From positions 1 to 64,000 of the forward strand of contig CALVAM010000013.1 in the NCBI GenBank assembly GCA_944325545.1: a DNA stretch of 64,000 bases, read 5' to 3'. The translations under genes were made by a program, and so were the position numbers. Positions 53,364-61,825 of this stretch are shown here, one piece after another. The stretch is from Candidatus Gastranaerophilales bacterium (GTDB taxonomy: Bacteria > Cyanobacteriota > Vampirovibrionia > Gastranaerophilales > Gastranaerophilaceae). The notes under the pieces are model-generated. The model did no database searches and was not told the DNA's origin. It worked only from the letters and a program-made list of their open reading frames with translations. Positions within the stretch are counted from its first letter, which is position 1. Each line of letters starts with the position of its first letter.

Positions 53364-53718
53364 ATTTATTTTATTATGTATGATGATATTATTGATATCT
53401 CCTGTTTATGCTGAGCAGGAGGTATCAACTGATATACAGCCTCAAGCTGTTACAGAGCAAACTGAAGTTGTTGACAATATCACTTATAAACAACCTGTTA
53501 GTAGAAAAAGCATTGCTAAGAAATTTTTAGCAGCTATGGGAGGAGTTTTAATATCTTCTTTAGCTTTATACTTTATATTATCTCTTTATAATAAAGTAAG
53601 AGAAAGCTTTTTAAATCAAGAGGTTTTTACTAAAGATGTAGAAACATCCTTGGAAACTCCTGATAATTTAAATGATGCTGTTAGAATTTTTTTAGAAAAA
53701 ACAAAATGGGATAAGTAA
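53350..53718 (+). CDS. Small single-span membrane protein of unknown function
   Basis: 122 residues: a signal peptide (MLKNKFILLCMMILLISPVYA), a short exported stretch, then a membrane helix (~67-86; FLAAMGGVLISSLALYFIL) and a soluble C-terminus (~36 residues). It starts within the last 14 nt of the RNase gene, so translation is coupled. rsmI follows 2 nt later. Not recognised. Confidence 0.7.
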   Translation: MLKNKFILLCMMILLISPVYAEQEVSTDIQPQAVTEQTEVVDNITYKQPVSRKSIAKKFLAAMGGVLISSLALYFILSLYNKVRESFLNQEVFTKDVETSLETPDNLNDAVRIFLEKTKWDK

Positions 53719-53720
53719 AT

Positions 53721-54536
53721 ATGGCTCGAGAGTTTCAGTTTTACATAGTTCCGACTCCGATTGGTAATATACAAGATATAACTTTAAGAGCTGTTGAAAT
53801 TTTAAAAGAAGTTGATTTAATTGCCTGTGAAGATACAAGAGTTACTCAAAAGCTTTTAAATCATTATCAAATTCAGACAAAATGTGTTTCCTATCACAAA
53901 TATAATGAAAAAGAACGCGTAGATTTTTTTATAAAAGAACTTAATAATGGGAAAAAAATAGCACTTGTTTCAGATGCTGGAACTCCTATGATATGCGATC
54001 CTGGTTCTGTTTTATTGGAAGAATTATTAAAACATGGTATTTCTGTATCTTCTCTTCCGGGAGCTTGTGCTGTGACAACTTTTTTATCTCAAGTTCCAAG
54101 AGATAATGAAAAATTTGCATTTATAGGTTTTATACCGAGAACAGAAACTCAAATAAAAGATATTATTAAGAAATACTCTAATATAAATATGGTATTCTAT
54201 GATTCGCCTGAGAGAATTTTGAAAACTTTAAAAGTTATAAAAGATATTAGGCCAAATGTAAGAGTAGCATTAGGAAGGGAATTGTCAAAATTATTTGAAG
54301 AAATCGTAGTTGATGAAATAGACAATGTAATAGAACATTTTAAAGACGGTATAAAAGGTGAAATTGTTTGTATGGTTTATGAAGAGTCTGAATCTCGGGA
54401 ATTAGATTTGGAGTATAAAATATCAGATTTAAAGAAATTAGGTTTTAAAGATAAAGAGATCGCTTCAATACTATCATGCTTATATAAATTAAACAAAAAT
54501 CAGGTCTATAAAAAGTCAATCTCAACCGAAAAATAG
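53721..54536 (+). CDS. rsmI: 16S rRNA (cytidine1402-2'-O)-methyltransferase
   Basis: 271 residues, tetrapyrrole-methylase fold. The RsmI signature IVPTPIGNIQDITLRAVEIL, CEDTRVTQKLL, VSDAGTPMICDPGS and SLPGACAVTTFL are all present. It methylates the ribose of C1402 in the decoding centre. Last gene of the radical SAM-rng-membrane protein-rsmI run. Confidence 0.94.
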   Translation: MAREFQFYIVPTPIGNIQDITLRAVEILKEVDLIACEDTRVTQKLLNHYQIQTKCVSYHKYNEKERVDFFIKELNNGKKIALVSDAGTPMICDPGSVLLEELLKHGISVSSLPGACAVTTFLSQVPRDNEKFAFIGFIPRTETQIKDIIKKYSNINMVFYDSPERILKTLKVIKDIRPNVRVALGRELSKLFEEIVVDEIDNVIEHFKDGIKGEIVCMVYEESESRELDLEYKISDLKKLGFKDKEIASILSCLYKLNKNQVYKKSISTEK

Positions 54537-54564
54537 TATAATATTAACTTTTGTAACGATAAAA

Positions 54565-54592
54565 TTGCAAGCTGTAATTCAGTGGATATAAT
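54565..54592 (+). promoter_or_regulatory. Predicted promoter of the 54763 gene
   Basis: A -35 TTGCAA (54565-54570), a 16-bp spacer and a perfect -10 TATAAT (54587-54592) predict a start near 54599, leaving a leader of about 160 nt with no ORF. The RBS TAGGAG is ~10 nt before the ATG at 54763. Confidence 0.5.
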
Positions 54593-54762
54593 AGTTTTAG
54601 AAAATAATATAAAAAATAAAGGAAAAAATAGTTTTTATAAATAGCAATTTTTAATTTGTTTGTGTGTTTAGATATATAAGATGTATTAAATCAATGGGAT
54701 TATGGTACGAAAATAACAGACTGAATAGTAAAGTAAGTTGTAAAATATAGGAGTAATTAGTT

Positions 54763-56595
54763 ATGACAGATGAATTAACAATTCAAGGGGTAAATCCAGG
54801 GGTAACACCACAGGTACAAAAGAAAAACAATACTGTACCATATACATTAGGTGGTGCTGCAGTTGGTGCAACAGCAGGTTGGGGAGCAACAGCGTTGTAC
54901 AAAGGAAGTGGTTCTGCAAAATCTTATGAAGAGCTTGTAAAAGAAGCAAACGATAAAGATAAGTTAGAATTAACATCTAAAAATGATGCTGTTACAAAAG
55001 CAGAACAAGAATTAGCAGAAGCTAGCAAAGCTGTTTATGAAGGAGCCGAAAAAACAAATTATGATAATGCAGTAGCGGCAAAAGATGAAGCTTGGAAAAA
55101 GTTATATGATTCAAAAAAGAAAGTTTTAGAATTAGGTAGTGGTGAGTTTGATATCCAAAATCCAGACTTTAAGCCTTATGGAGAGACAGATTTCCCTATT
55201 CCAAAAGGAATGAATCACAAAAAAGCTGAAAAGGAATATAACAGCTTAACAGGCGATGTTACAAAAAGAGTTAAAGAACTAAAAAAAGATATGTCAGCGA
55301 CAGGTAAACCACAACAATTAAAAGATAGTACAGAAAGTACAATAGAGGCACTGTTTAAAAATTTAGAAACTGATTACAAAATGCTAACAGATGATACATT
55401 GAAAAATAGATTCTATCAAATATCATACGATGATGGCGGTAAAGATAAATACACAGATGCTTACAATAAAGCGTTTGGTGTTGCAAAAACACAATATCCA
55501 GAAGTAGATATTATTACATTAAAAAATACAAAAAAAGAAGAAATTTTAGAAATTCCCGGTCGTATAATTGCAGGCGAAGGACACGTTCCGGCAGGATGGG
55601 ATAAGGCTGATTTGGTCCCAGTTGTAAACCCTACAACAAAAAGGATAGATTATAAGACAGTATATTTTGATCCAAACGAAGCTACTCAATATATTACTAA
55701 AAGAAATAACGAAATCCGTCAGTTGAGAAAAGAATATGCTCAAGAATTATTACAAAATGCTCAAAGTTACACAACAATAAATCAAGAGTTAAAAAATTTA
55801 GAAAAAGCTATAGATAATAAAACATCACTATCTGATGCAGAAAAGCTTGGTTCTATGTACGATAAGAGCACCGGTGTAAAAGTAAAAGAAATTGTAAAAG
55901 AAGCAAAATCTAAGACTTATACACAAACAGTTGATGGCAAAATATTATCTGGTTACAGCAATGATATTGCTATTTTAGAAAATTTAGATGCAACAAAAAC
56001 AAAATTACCTAAAAAATTAAATGGTTCATATGCTGGAGCTAAAAATATTGGTGAAGCTTTAGAAATGGCAAAAGGTCGTCAAAAAGTCGCAGAAGAATTC
56101 TTATCTGAAGAGAAAAGATTAACAGGTGCGTTAAAAAATACAAAATCTAACAATGCTGTAGTAAAAGAACTTGATGAAAAGATTTTAAAAATCTTTTCAG
56201 GTGATGAAAAATTAACTGAGGCTATGCAGAAATTACGAGAAACTTTCCCTGATTTAAAATTGGGGGGTGATACTCTTACAACAGAACAAATTGAAGCACA
56301 AGCTAAAGAATATGCTGACAAGAATTTAAGCAAGTCTTTAACTGATGCAGTAGAAAGAACAAAGAGCGATTTAGATAAAGTTATTGCTGAAAAAGGTAAA
56401 GTTAATGAAACTGCTAAAAAGACTGCTCAAGAAGCTGTAGAAAAAGCGAAAGGTGAATTAGATAAGCTTGTAGCTGATTTAAACGGTAAAGTAAAAGGTA
56501 TGAGCGGTACTGCAAAAGCTTTAGTAATCGGTGGAGTTGCTGCAGCAGGTGCTTTAATCGGACTATCAATGTCTAATAAATCTAAAAATGTGTAA
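54763..56595 (+). CDS. Unknown protein with two terminal hydrophobic segments and long coiled coil
   Basis: 610 residues, not recognised. Residues ~27-47 form a small-residue hydrophobic segment (YTLGGAAVGATAGWGATALY). Residues ~50-580 are Lys/Glu-rich helices with heptads. The C-terminus (~585-603; AKALVIGGVAAAGALIGLSM) is another glycine/alanine-rich membrane segment. Both look like Gly-zipper spans. No signal peptide. Own promoter and terminator, so monocistronic. Possibly a membrane-tethered filament; function unknown. Confidence 0.6.
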   Translation: MTDELTIQGVNPGVTPQVQKKNNTVPYTLGGAAVGATAGWGATALYKGSGSAKSYEELVKEANDKDKLELTSKNDAVTKAEQELAEASKAVYEGAEKTNYDNAVAAKDEAWKKLYDSKKKVLELGSGEFDIQNPDFKPYGETDFPIPKGMNHKKAEKEYNSLTGDVTKRVKELKKDMSATGKPQQLKDSTESTIEALFKNLETDYKMLTDDTLKNRFYQISYDDGGKDKYTDAYNKAFGVAKTQYPEVDIITLKNTKKEEILEIPGRIIAGEGHVPAGWDKADLVPVVNPTTKRIDYKTVYFDPNEATQYITKRNNEIRQLRKEYAQELLQNAQSYTTINQELKNLEKAIDNKTSLSDAEKLGSMYDKSTGVKVKEIVKEAKSKTYTQTVDGKILSGYSNDIAILENLDATKTKLPKKLNGSYAGAKNIGEALEMAKGRQKVAEEFLSEEKRLTGALKNTKSNNAVVKELDEKILKIFSGDEKLTEAMQKLRETFPDLKLGGDTLTTEQIEAQAKEYADKNLSKSLTDAVERTKSDLDKVIAEKGKVNETAKKTAQEAVEKAKGELDKLVADLNGKVKGMSGTAKALVIGGVAAAGALIGLSMSNKSKNV

Positions 56596-56634
56596 CATTT
56601 TTAATTACTAATGAAACTTATTTTACAACAACAT

Positions 56635-56668
56635 AAAAAAGGTAAGCTGAAAAGCTTACCTTTTTATT
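56635..56668. terminator. Strong, symmetric terminator after the 54763 gene
   Basis: The stem GGTAAGCT / AGCTTACC with loop GAAA is flanked by an A run upstream and a T run downstream, so it could end transcription from either side. Confidence 0.9.
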
Positions 56669-56755
56669 ATTAATTTAAAAATATTATATATAATAATATT
56701 TTCGTTAGCATTACATTAAAATCTAAGTATTTTTTGTATTTTTTTATACACTTAC

Positions 56756-56778
56756 AATGATAAATCATATTTATCATT
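56756..56778. promoter_or_regulatory. Perfect 10-bp inverted repeat, possible operator
   Basis: AATGATAAAT - CAT - ATTTATCATT is exact. It overlaps the -35 region of a TATAAT (56790-56795) upstream of the secreted protease gene. It vaguely resembles Fur-type palindromes (T-G-A-T-A-A/T-T-A-T-C-A), but the centre spacing differs. No T tract follows, so it is not a terminator. Confidence 0.45.
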
Positions 56779-56870
56779 TTACACTTCTTTATAATAATAT
56801 ACATATTTTATTGATGTTTAATTGATATATTTTTAAGTTTACTAAATCTTATATTTAAAGGAGATAGTTA

Positions 56871-57530
56871 ATGTTAAAAAAAATCTTAATTATATTGACT
56901 ATAAATATTTTATCATTACCAATTTATGCATTTAGTTATAAAAATAATAATGCGGTTACAATTTACGAAAAAATTAATCCTGCAATAGTTTCAGTTGATT
57001 CACAACTTTCAGACGGATTATCTTGTGGTACTGGTTGCATTATTGATAAATCAGGAATTATTTTAACAAGTGCTCATGTTATTGATATTGGAAAAACCAT
57101 TGTTGTTACAATGAATAATGGCCAAAATTATAATGCTAAAGTAATAAAGCATTTAGGCGATAATAAAGATATTGCACTTTTAAAAATTGATACTGACTTG
57201 AATTTGAAAACTGTAAAGTTAGGAAATTCAGAAAAAATTAAAGTCGGGGAAAAAGTTTTAGCTATTGGAAATCCTTTTGGATTTAACGGTACACTAACTC
57301 AAGGAATTATTTCAAGAATAGATTATGCAAAAAACAGAATACAAACCGACGCAGCAATTAATCCTGGTTCATCAGGCGGTCCATTACTTAATACAAAAGG
57401 AGAAATTATCGGGATAAACCAAGCAATTTATAATCCTGATAACAATATCTCAAATATTGGAATAGGATTTGCCACTCCTATTAACTTAGTAAAAGAATAT
57501 TTAAAAGAAGATGAAGCTTTGGGTAGCTGA
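56871..57530 (+). CDS. Secreted trypsin-like serine protease (HtrA/Deg type without PDZ)
   Basis: 219 residues: a signal peptide (~1-20), then a chymotrypsin-fold protease domain. The triad is visible: His in TSAHVID, Asp in DIALLKID and Ser in NPGSSGGPLL. The domain matches HtrA/DegP but no PDZ domain follows. Probably periplasmic. AAAGGAG before the ATG. First gene of a run of exported-protein genes. Confidence 0.85.
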   Translation: MLKKILIILTINILSLPIYAFSYKNNNAVTIYEKINPAIVSVDSQLSDGLSCGTGCIIDKSGIILTSAHVIDIGKTIVVTMNNGQNYNAKVIKHLGDNKDIALLKIDTDLNLKTVKLGNSEKIKVGEKVLAIGNPFGFNGTLTQGIISRIDYAKNRIQTDAAINPGSSGGPLLNTKGEIIGINQAIYNPDNNISNIGIGFATPINLVKEYLKEDEALGS

Positions 57531-57568
57531 TTATTTACAATTAAATAAGAAATATTATAATAATAAGT

Positions 57569-58150
57569 ATGAGGAAATTATTAGAAATTATAATATTATT
57601 ATCAATATTTATTACACAAGTTTTTTCAGCTGAAATAAACTTACGTGATTATGATGAAATTGATATCCCTGCCGGAACTCACATTCCTGTAATATCATTA
57701 CAAGAATTTTCTACAGCTTATTGCGAAGAAGGAGATGCCGTAAGTTTTATTACAACTTCTGATATTTATTTATATAATAAAAACGTAATACCTGAAGGCA
57801 CAAAATTAACAGGTTATATAGACAAAAAAAACGAACCTATAATAGGAACAAATGCTGCAATGCGAGTTTTTGTAAATAAAATGTATTTAAAAGATGGTTA
57901 CGAAATACCAATAAAATCTTTTATCTACACGGCAAATAATAACATTATAGGCGGAGGTCTGACACCTCCTGCAGAATACATAAGAATTCCTCATTATCAA
58001 AGATGGACCATGTTTCGAGCTATGGGCACATTACAATGTGTTCCGGGAGCAAAAAGGAAAATGGGAGAACATGTTACTATCGCATCGGGAGCCGATTTAA
58101 TAATTGTCTTAGTGGCTCCAATTCACATGACACATACTGTAGTTAATTGA
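57569..58150 (+). CDS. Secreted TrbI/VirB10-like beta-domain protein (short)
   Basis: 193 residues with a signal peptide (~1-20). The mature part has IPAGTHIPVISLQEFSTAYCEEGDAVSFITTSDIYL in outline, then VIPEGTKLTGYI. This is the pattern of the TrbI/VirB10 beta-barrel (P-A-G-T-x-[IV]-P-[AV] ... G-[DQ]-x-V ... [IV]-x-P-A/E-G-[ST]-x-[LV]). No other conjugation gene is near. It shares this pattern with the next gene, so the two are paralogues. No obvious RBS. Confidence 0.6.
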   Translation: MRKLLEIIILLSIFITQVFSAEINLRDYDEIDIPAGTHIPVISLQEFSTAYCEEGDAVSFITTSDIYLYNKNVIPEGTKLTGYIDKKNEPIIGTNAAMRVFVNKMYLKDGYEIPIKSFIYTANNNIIGGGLTPPAEYIRIPHYQRWTMFRAMGTLQCVPGAKRKMGEHVTIASGADLIIVLVAPIHMTHTVVN

Positions 58151-58200
58151 CAAAATTCTGATTAATTATACAATATTATTAGGGGAGACGATTTTAATTT

Positions 58201-58953
58201 ATGAAAAATGTAAATAAAATTATTATTGCAATATTGTTAGTTTCAAATTTAGGTTGTACAGTGAATGCTGCAGCTAATTTCACTTATCAACAGCCGCAAG
58301 TTCAACAAGTTAATAATAGTAATTATGTACAACAACCTATGCAGTATAATTCAAACCAACCATTAAAAGGAAATGTTGTAATGGTTCCTGCCGGAACAAG
58401 TGTTCCTGCAACATTTACAGCTCCTATATCTTCAGCAACTATGACTGTTGGGCAGTCTGTTTCTCTATTATTAGGCTCTGATTTTTATTACAATAATAAA
58501 TTAATAGCACCTGCAGGAAGCTCAGTTTATGGAACAGTTATAGAAGCTTCAAAAGCAAAACGCGGGAGTATGAACGGTAAATTGTGTATAAGATTTACAC
58601 AAATAAATACACCGTATGGAGTTCAAGTTCCTATATCTGCAATTATAAAAACCGATGATTCTTCAGGAGTATTGATTGGCGGAACAAAAATGGACGTAAC
58701 AAAAGAATATGCTAAAGACTTAGCAGGAGGTAGTGCTGCAGGTGCTTTATCTGGACTCGTATTTGGAGCTTTAGCAGGCGGAGATGTGGGAAGAGGTGCC
58801 GCATTAGGAACTGCAGTCGGAGCAGGTGGTGGCTTAATAAAATCTGTTTGGGATAAAGGTAATGACGTTGAAATACCGGCTAATGCGACGGTTGAATTAC
58901 TTTTAACTCAACCAATTACAGTTTCTACTTCCGGTTATGGATATGAAAATTAG
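58201..58953 (+). CDS. Secreted TrbI/VirB10-like beta-domain protein (long) with Gly-rich insert
   Basis: 250 residues: a signal peptide (~1-24), then a Gln/Asn-rich linker. The beta-domain follows: VPAGTSVPATFTAPISS, VGQSVSLLLGSDFYYNNKLI, APAGSSVYGTV. A glycine-rich hydrophobic segment (~181-213; GGSAAGALSGLVFGALAGG) resembles glycine-zipper membrane motifs, and PANATVELLLTQPITV closes the domain. Paralogue of the preceding gene. AGGGGAG is 11 nt before the ATG, a slightly long spacing. Confidence 0.62.
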   Translation: MKNVNKIIIAILLVSNLGCTVNAAANFTYQQPQVQQVNNSNYVQQPMQYNSNQPLKGNVVMVPAGTSVPATFTAPISSATMTVGQSVSLLLGSDFYYNNKLIAPAGSSVYGTVIEASKAKRGSMNGKLCIRFTQINTPYGVQVPISAIIKTDDSSGVLIGGTKMDVTKEYAKDLAGGSAAGALSGLVFGALAGGDVGRGAALGTAVGAGGGLIKSVWDKGNDVEIPANATVELLLTQPITVSTSGYGYEN

Positions 58954-58978
58954 TAAGTAGGTTAATTTAAAATATTTG

Positions 58979-59000
58979 CTATTTTATTATTCTAAAATAG
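58979..59000. promoter_or_regulatory. 8-bp inverted repeat before tonB
   Basis: CTATTTTA - TTATTC - TAAAATAG is a perfect inverted repeat ending 22 nt before the tonB start. No T tract follows. It could be an operator or a weak attenuator; the AT content makes chance possible. Confidence 0.3.
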
Positions 59001-59022
59001 TAAAAAGTGAGAGAATAAAAAA

Positions 59023-60192
59023 GTGACAATTTTAAACAGAAAAAGTTTTATACTAGACGAGGATGAAGATAATAATCAAGAGGAATATGTTTTACCATCT
59101 ATTGTAACAAGTAAACCTGAAGTTATTCCAATTAAGAAATCATTAGCAATTTCTACAGCATTACATCCGGCTGTGGTATTATTAATATGGTTAATATCTT
59201 TGATGTTGGCATTGATGGGAATTAATTTAACATTGTTCAAAAAGCCTCCAATTCAACAAAAAAAAGATATAGAGTTTGTTTTAGTAGATAAAGAAGGAAC
59301 TCCAAGAAATCCTAATACTAAAAACAGAGCAGATATTAATTCCAGGAGCGGAGGAATAAATGATCCTAAAAGAAAGGTTTCTATGCCTTCTCCAGCTCCT
59401 AAAAAAGCTTCAACCCCTTCTGCTCCAAAAGCTCAAGCGAAACAAACAAAAAAACAACAACAGCAAAGTCCTGTAAAGAAACAAATTATACAACCTAAAA
59501 AACAAGCTCAAACAACAAAAGCAAAACAACAACAAGCTGTTTCCAAACCTTCAGTTGCGAAACCGGCTCCACCTACTTCAAGACCTAGTGCAAGACCTGT
59601 TTCTTCACCGGCTCCGGTTGCGAAACCTTCTTCTAAATTTACAGTTCCTGCACCTAAAGGAGCTCCTATAGGGAAATCTTTATCTACAGGACCTATTGGT
59701 GGAACATCTGCTCCAACAGGTGCAAAATCAGGAAGCGGATCATCCTCAGGAGGTAGTGCCTATGCACCAAGACCATCATTATCACCATCTTCTAGCGGTG
59801 GAGGTAGTGGGCAACTTGCAAGAGGATCTTCCGGGTCAGGAAATCTTGGAAATCCAGGAGGCGGAGGAGGTGCTCCGGGTATTGATGCTCTTCGAGAACC
59901 AGATTTTGGACCTTACATGAGAGAACTCCAAAGAAGAATTAAACTTAATTGGGATCCGCCTAAAGGAAATGAAAGTAAAAGAGTTGTCTTATTATTTAAG
60001 ATTGCTAAAGATGGAAGACTTCTATCTTGCAGAGTTCATAAGTCTTCTGGGCTTCCTTCAGCAGATCAGGCTGCTTTAAAAGCAGTAGAACTAACAGCAC
60101 CTTTTAGACCGCTACCTGCTGATTTTAAAGGACAAAGTATTGATATTCAATTTACGTTTGACTACAACGTATTTGGCGGTTCAAGGTATTAA
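59023..60192 (+). CDS. tonB: TonB-like energy-transducing protein
   Basis: 389 residues: a cytoplasmic tail, one membrane helix (~42-68), a long Pro/Lys/Gln/Ser/Gly-rich periplasmic linker (~80-290) and a C-terminal TonB domain (DFGPYMRELQRRIKLNWDP ... DGRLLSCRVHKSSG ... FTFDYN). The start is GTG: GTGAGAG lies upstream and no ATG fits. TolA is an alternative, since TolA and TonB share the C-terminal fold. Followed by exbB and two exbD genes. Confidence 0.85.
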   Translation: MTILNRKSFILDEDEDNNQEEYVLPSIVTSKPEVIPIKKSLAISTALHPAVVLLIWLISLMLALMGINLTLFKKPPIQQKKDIEFVLVDKEGTPRNPNTKNRADINSRSGGINDPKRKVSMPSPAPKKASTPSAPKAQAKQTKKQQQQSPVKKQIIQPKKQAQTTKAKQQQAVSKPSVAKPAPPTSRPSARPVSSPAPVAKPSSKFTVPAPKGAPIGKSLSTGPIGGTSAPTGAKSGSGSSSGGSAYAPRPSLSPSSSGGGSGQLARGSSGSGNLGNPGGGGGAPGIDALREPDFGPYMRELQRRIKLNWDPPKGNESKRVVLLFKIAKDGRLLSCRVHKSSGLPSADQAALKAVELTAPFRPLPADFKGQSIDIQFTFDYNVFGGSRY

Positions 60193-60230
60193 GATAAATA
60201 TAATTAATGAAAATAAAGAGGTAAATTATT

Positions 60231-60881
60231 ATGGAACTATTATTACATTCAATTCAATTAGATTGGCCAGTGCTATTACCGATATTGGTATGCTCAATTC
60301 TAACCGTTATGGTAGCTATTGATAGAGCTGCTTTTTACAATGCAAATAAAAGAAATGTTATTGAATTTATCCCAAGATTACAAAAAGAACTTGCAAAAAA
60401 TAATCTGATGGGAGCTCAAAATGTTGCTGTACAATGCGGCGGTATCATTGGAGAAGTTACTGAAGAAGGGGTAAGAATTTTATCAGAACAGAAAAAAGGA
60501 TTCTCTCGTTCTTTTGACATAGCATCTGCTCTAGCTACTAGAAAATTAGAACACAGATTGACTATTTTAGGTACAATTGGTGGTGTGGCTCCTTTTCTAG
60601 GGTTGTTTGGAACTGTTGTTAGGATATTATACACATTCCAAGACTTAGCTTCACAAGGTAACCAATCTGCGGCAGTTGCAATGGGTATTGGTTCCGCATT
60701 GATCGCTACTGCTTTTGGGCTTGGAGTTGCAATTGTTGCAGTTGTTTGTTATAACACTTTCCAATCTACAGTTAGAAGATTTGAAGATGATTTTCAACTT
60801 ATTAAATTGTTATTCTTAAGTTTTGTTGACTCTGAAGAAGAAGTTAATGTTCAATCTAAATCAAGTGTGGCATTAGGTTAA
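60231..60881 (+). CDS. exbB: ExbB/TolQ-family proton channel subunit
   Basis: 216 residues with three membrane helices and the conserved MotA/TolQ/ExbB region (LEHRLTILGTIGGVAPFLGLFGTVVRI and GIGSALIATAFGLGVAIVAVVCYN, in outline). Forms the pentameric channel around ExbD. AGAGG ~9 nt before the ATG. Confidence 0.9.
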   Translation: MELLLHSIQLDWPVLLPILVCSILTVMVAIDRAAFYNANKRNVIEFIPRLQKELAKNNLMGAQNVAVQCGGIIGEVTEEGVRILSEQKKGFSRSFDIASALATRKLEHRLTILGTIGGVAPFLGLFGTVVRILYTFQDLASQGNQSAAVAMGIGSALIATAFGLGVAIVAVVCYNTFQSTVRRFEDDFQLIKLLFLSFVDSEEEVNVQSKSSVALG

Positions 60882-60895
60882 AATGGTAAAAAATT

Positions 60896-61429
60896 ATGGG
60901 TATTAAAACAGGTAAAAAAGCTCTATTTACAGAAATAAATATAACACCTTTAACAGATATATTCTTGGTTTTATTAATCATAATGATGGTTGTTGCTCCG
61001 ACTTTTCAATCTGTCGATAACTCTATTACTGTTCCTGAAGTTAATAGCGGAACATCTATTGAACAAGGAAAAGTTACTGTTTCTGTAACTAGGGATGGAA
61101 CTGTTTATGTAGATTCTGTAAGATCTTCTGTAGAAAATTTAGCAAATGATTTATCAAAAGTTAAGCCACAAGGCGATAATGCCGAAGTTGTAGTAAAAGC
61201 TGACGAAAAAGTTAAAAGTTCTATTATAATGGATATTATGGATGCAGCTCAAGACGCAAACTACAAAAAACTTATAGTGGCAGGCGAACCTTTAAATAAA
61301 AAAGACCAAAGAAAGTTAGAAGAAAATCAAACAATGGAAAATACTTCTAACTATACATCTAATAATACCCTAGAAGGTGCTTCTAATAATATTCCAGAAA
61401 AAAATCAATACGAAACTTGGAGTGAGTAA
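60896..61429 (+). CDS. exbD: ExbD/TolR-family protein, first copy (long)
   Basis: 177 residues: EINITPLTDIFLVLLIIMM with the essential membrane Asp, then a periplasmic domain. A C-terminal ~35-residue Asn/Thr/Ser/Glu-rich extension (from ~140) is absent from the second copy. Lies 14 nt after exbB and 3 nt before the second exbD. Confidence 0.9.
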   Translation: MGIKTGKKALFTEINITPLTDIFLVLLIIMMVVAPTFQSVDNSITVPEVNSGTSIEQGKVTVSVTRDGTVYVDSVRSSVENLANDLSKVKPQGDNAEVVVKADEKVKSSIIMDIMDAAQDANYKKLIVAGEPLNKKDQRKLEENQTMENTSNYTSNNTLEGASNNIPEKNQYETWSE

Positions 61430-61432
61430 ATT

Positions 61433-61810
61433 ATGCGTGACAGTTTTAATGAAATTAATATAACACCATTAACAGATATCTTTTTAGTTTTGTTAATTAT
61501 TATGATGGTTATTGCACCATTACTTGATCAACAAGGCTTAAATTTAGCTGTCCCAGAAGTTGTTAATGCAGAACAGGTTTCTCAAGATCCTAAGATCATG
61601 AATTTCAATGTTACTAACGATAATAAATACTTTTTTAATGATTTAGAAATTGCATCAAGTGATTTAGAAAAGGTTGTTTCTGAACATGCAAAAGAATATC
61701 CTGACGGTTTATTAATTCAAGTAGGAGAAAATGCCGAGCACGGAGCTGTAGTAAAACTTATGGATTCAGCAAGAAATGTTGGGGTAACAAGTATTTCACT
61801 TGCAAGATAA
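61433..61810 (+). CDS. exbD: ExbD/TolR-family protein, second copy (short)
   Basis: 125 residues with the same N-terminal block EINITPLTDIFLVLLIIMMV but a divergent periplasmic domain. The two copies differ enough in the soluble part to be functionally distinct, possibly forming a heterodimer in the channel. Follows the first copy by 3 nt. Confidence 0.9.
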   Translation: MRDSFNEINITPLTDIFLVLLIIMMVIAPLLDQQGLNLAVPEVVNAEQVSQDPKIMNFNVTNDNKYFFNDLEIASSDLEKVVSEHAKEYPDGLLIQVGENAEHGAVVKLMDSARNVGVTSISLAR

Positions 61811-61825
61811 ATTTGAGGATAAAAA

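Noticed and set aside
57569-58953. Type IV secretion or conjugation locus
   Set aside because: Only the TrbI-like pattern is present; no VirB4, VirD4, relaxase or pilus gene nearby.
59696-59920. 74-codon His/Gln-rich ORF inside tonB
   Set aside because: Off-frame reading of the Gly/Ser/Pro linker of TonB; no start signal.
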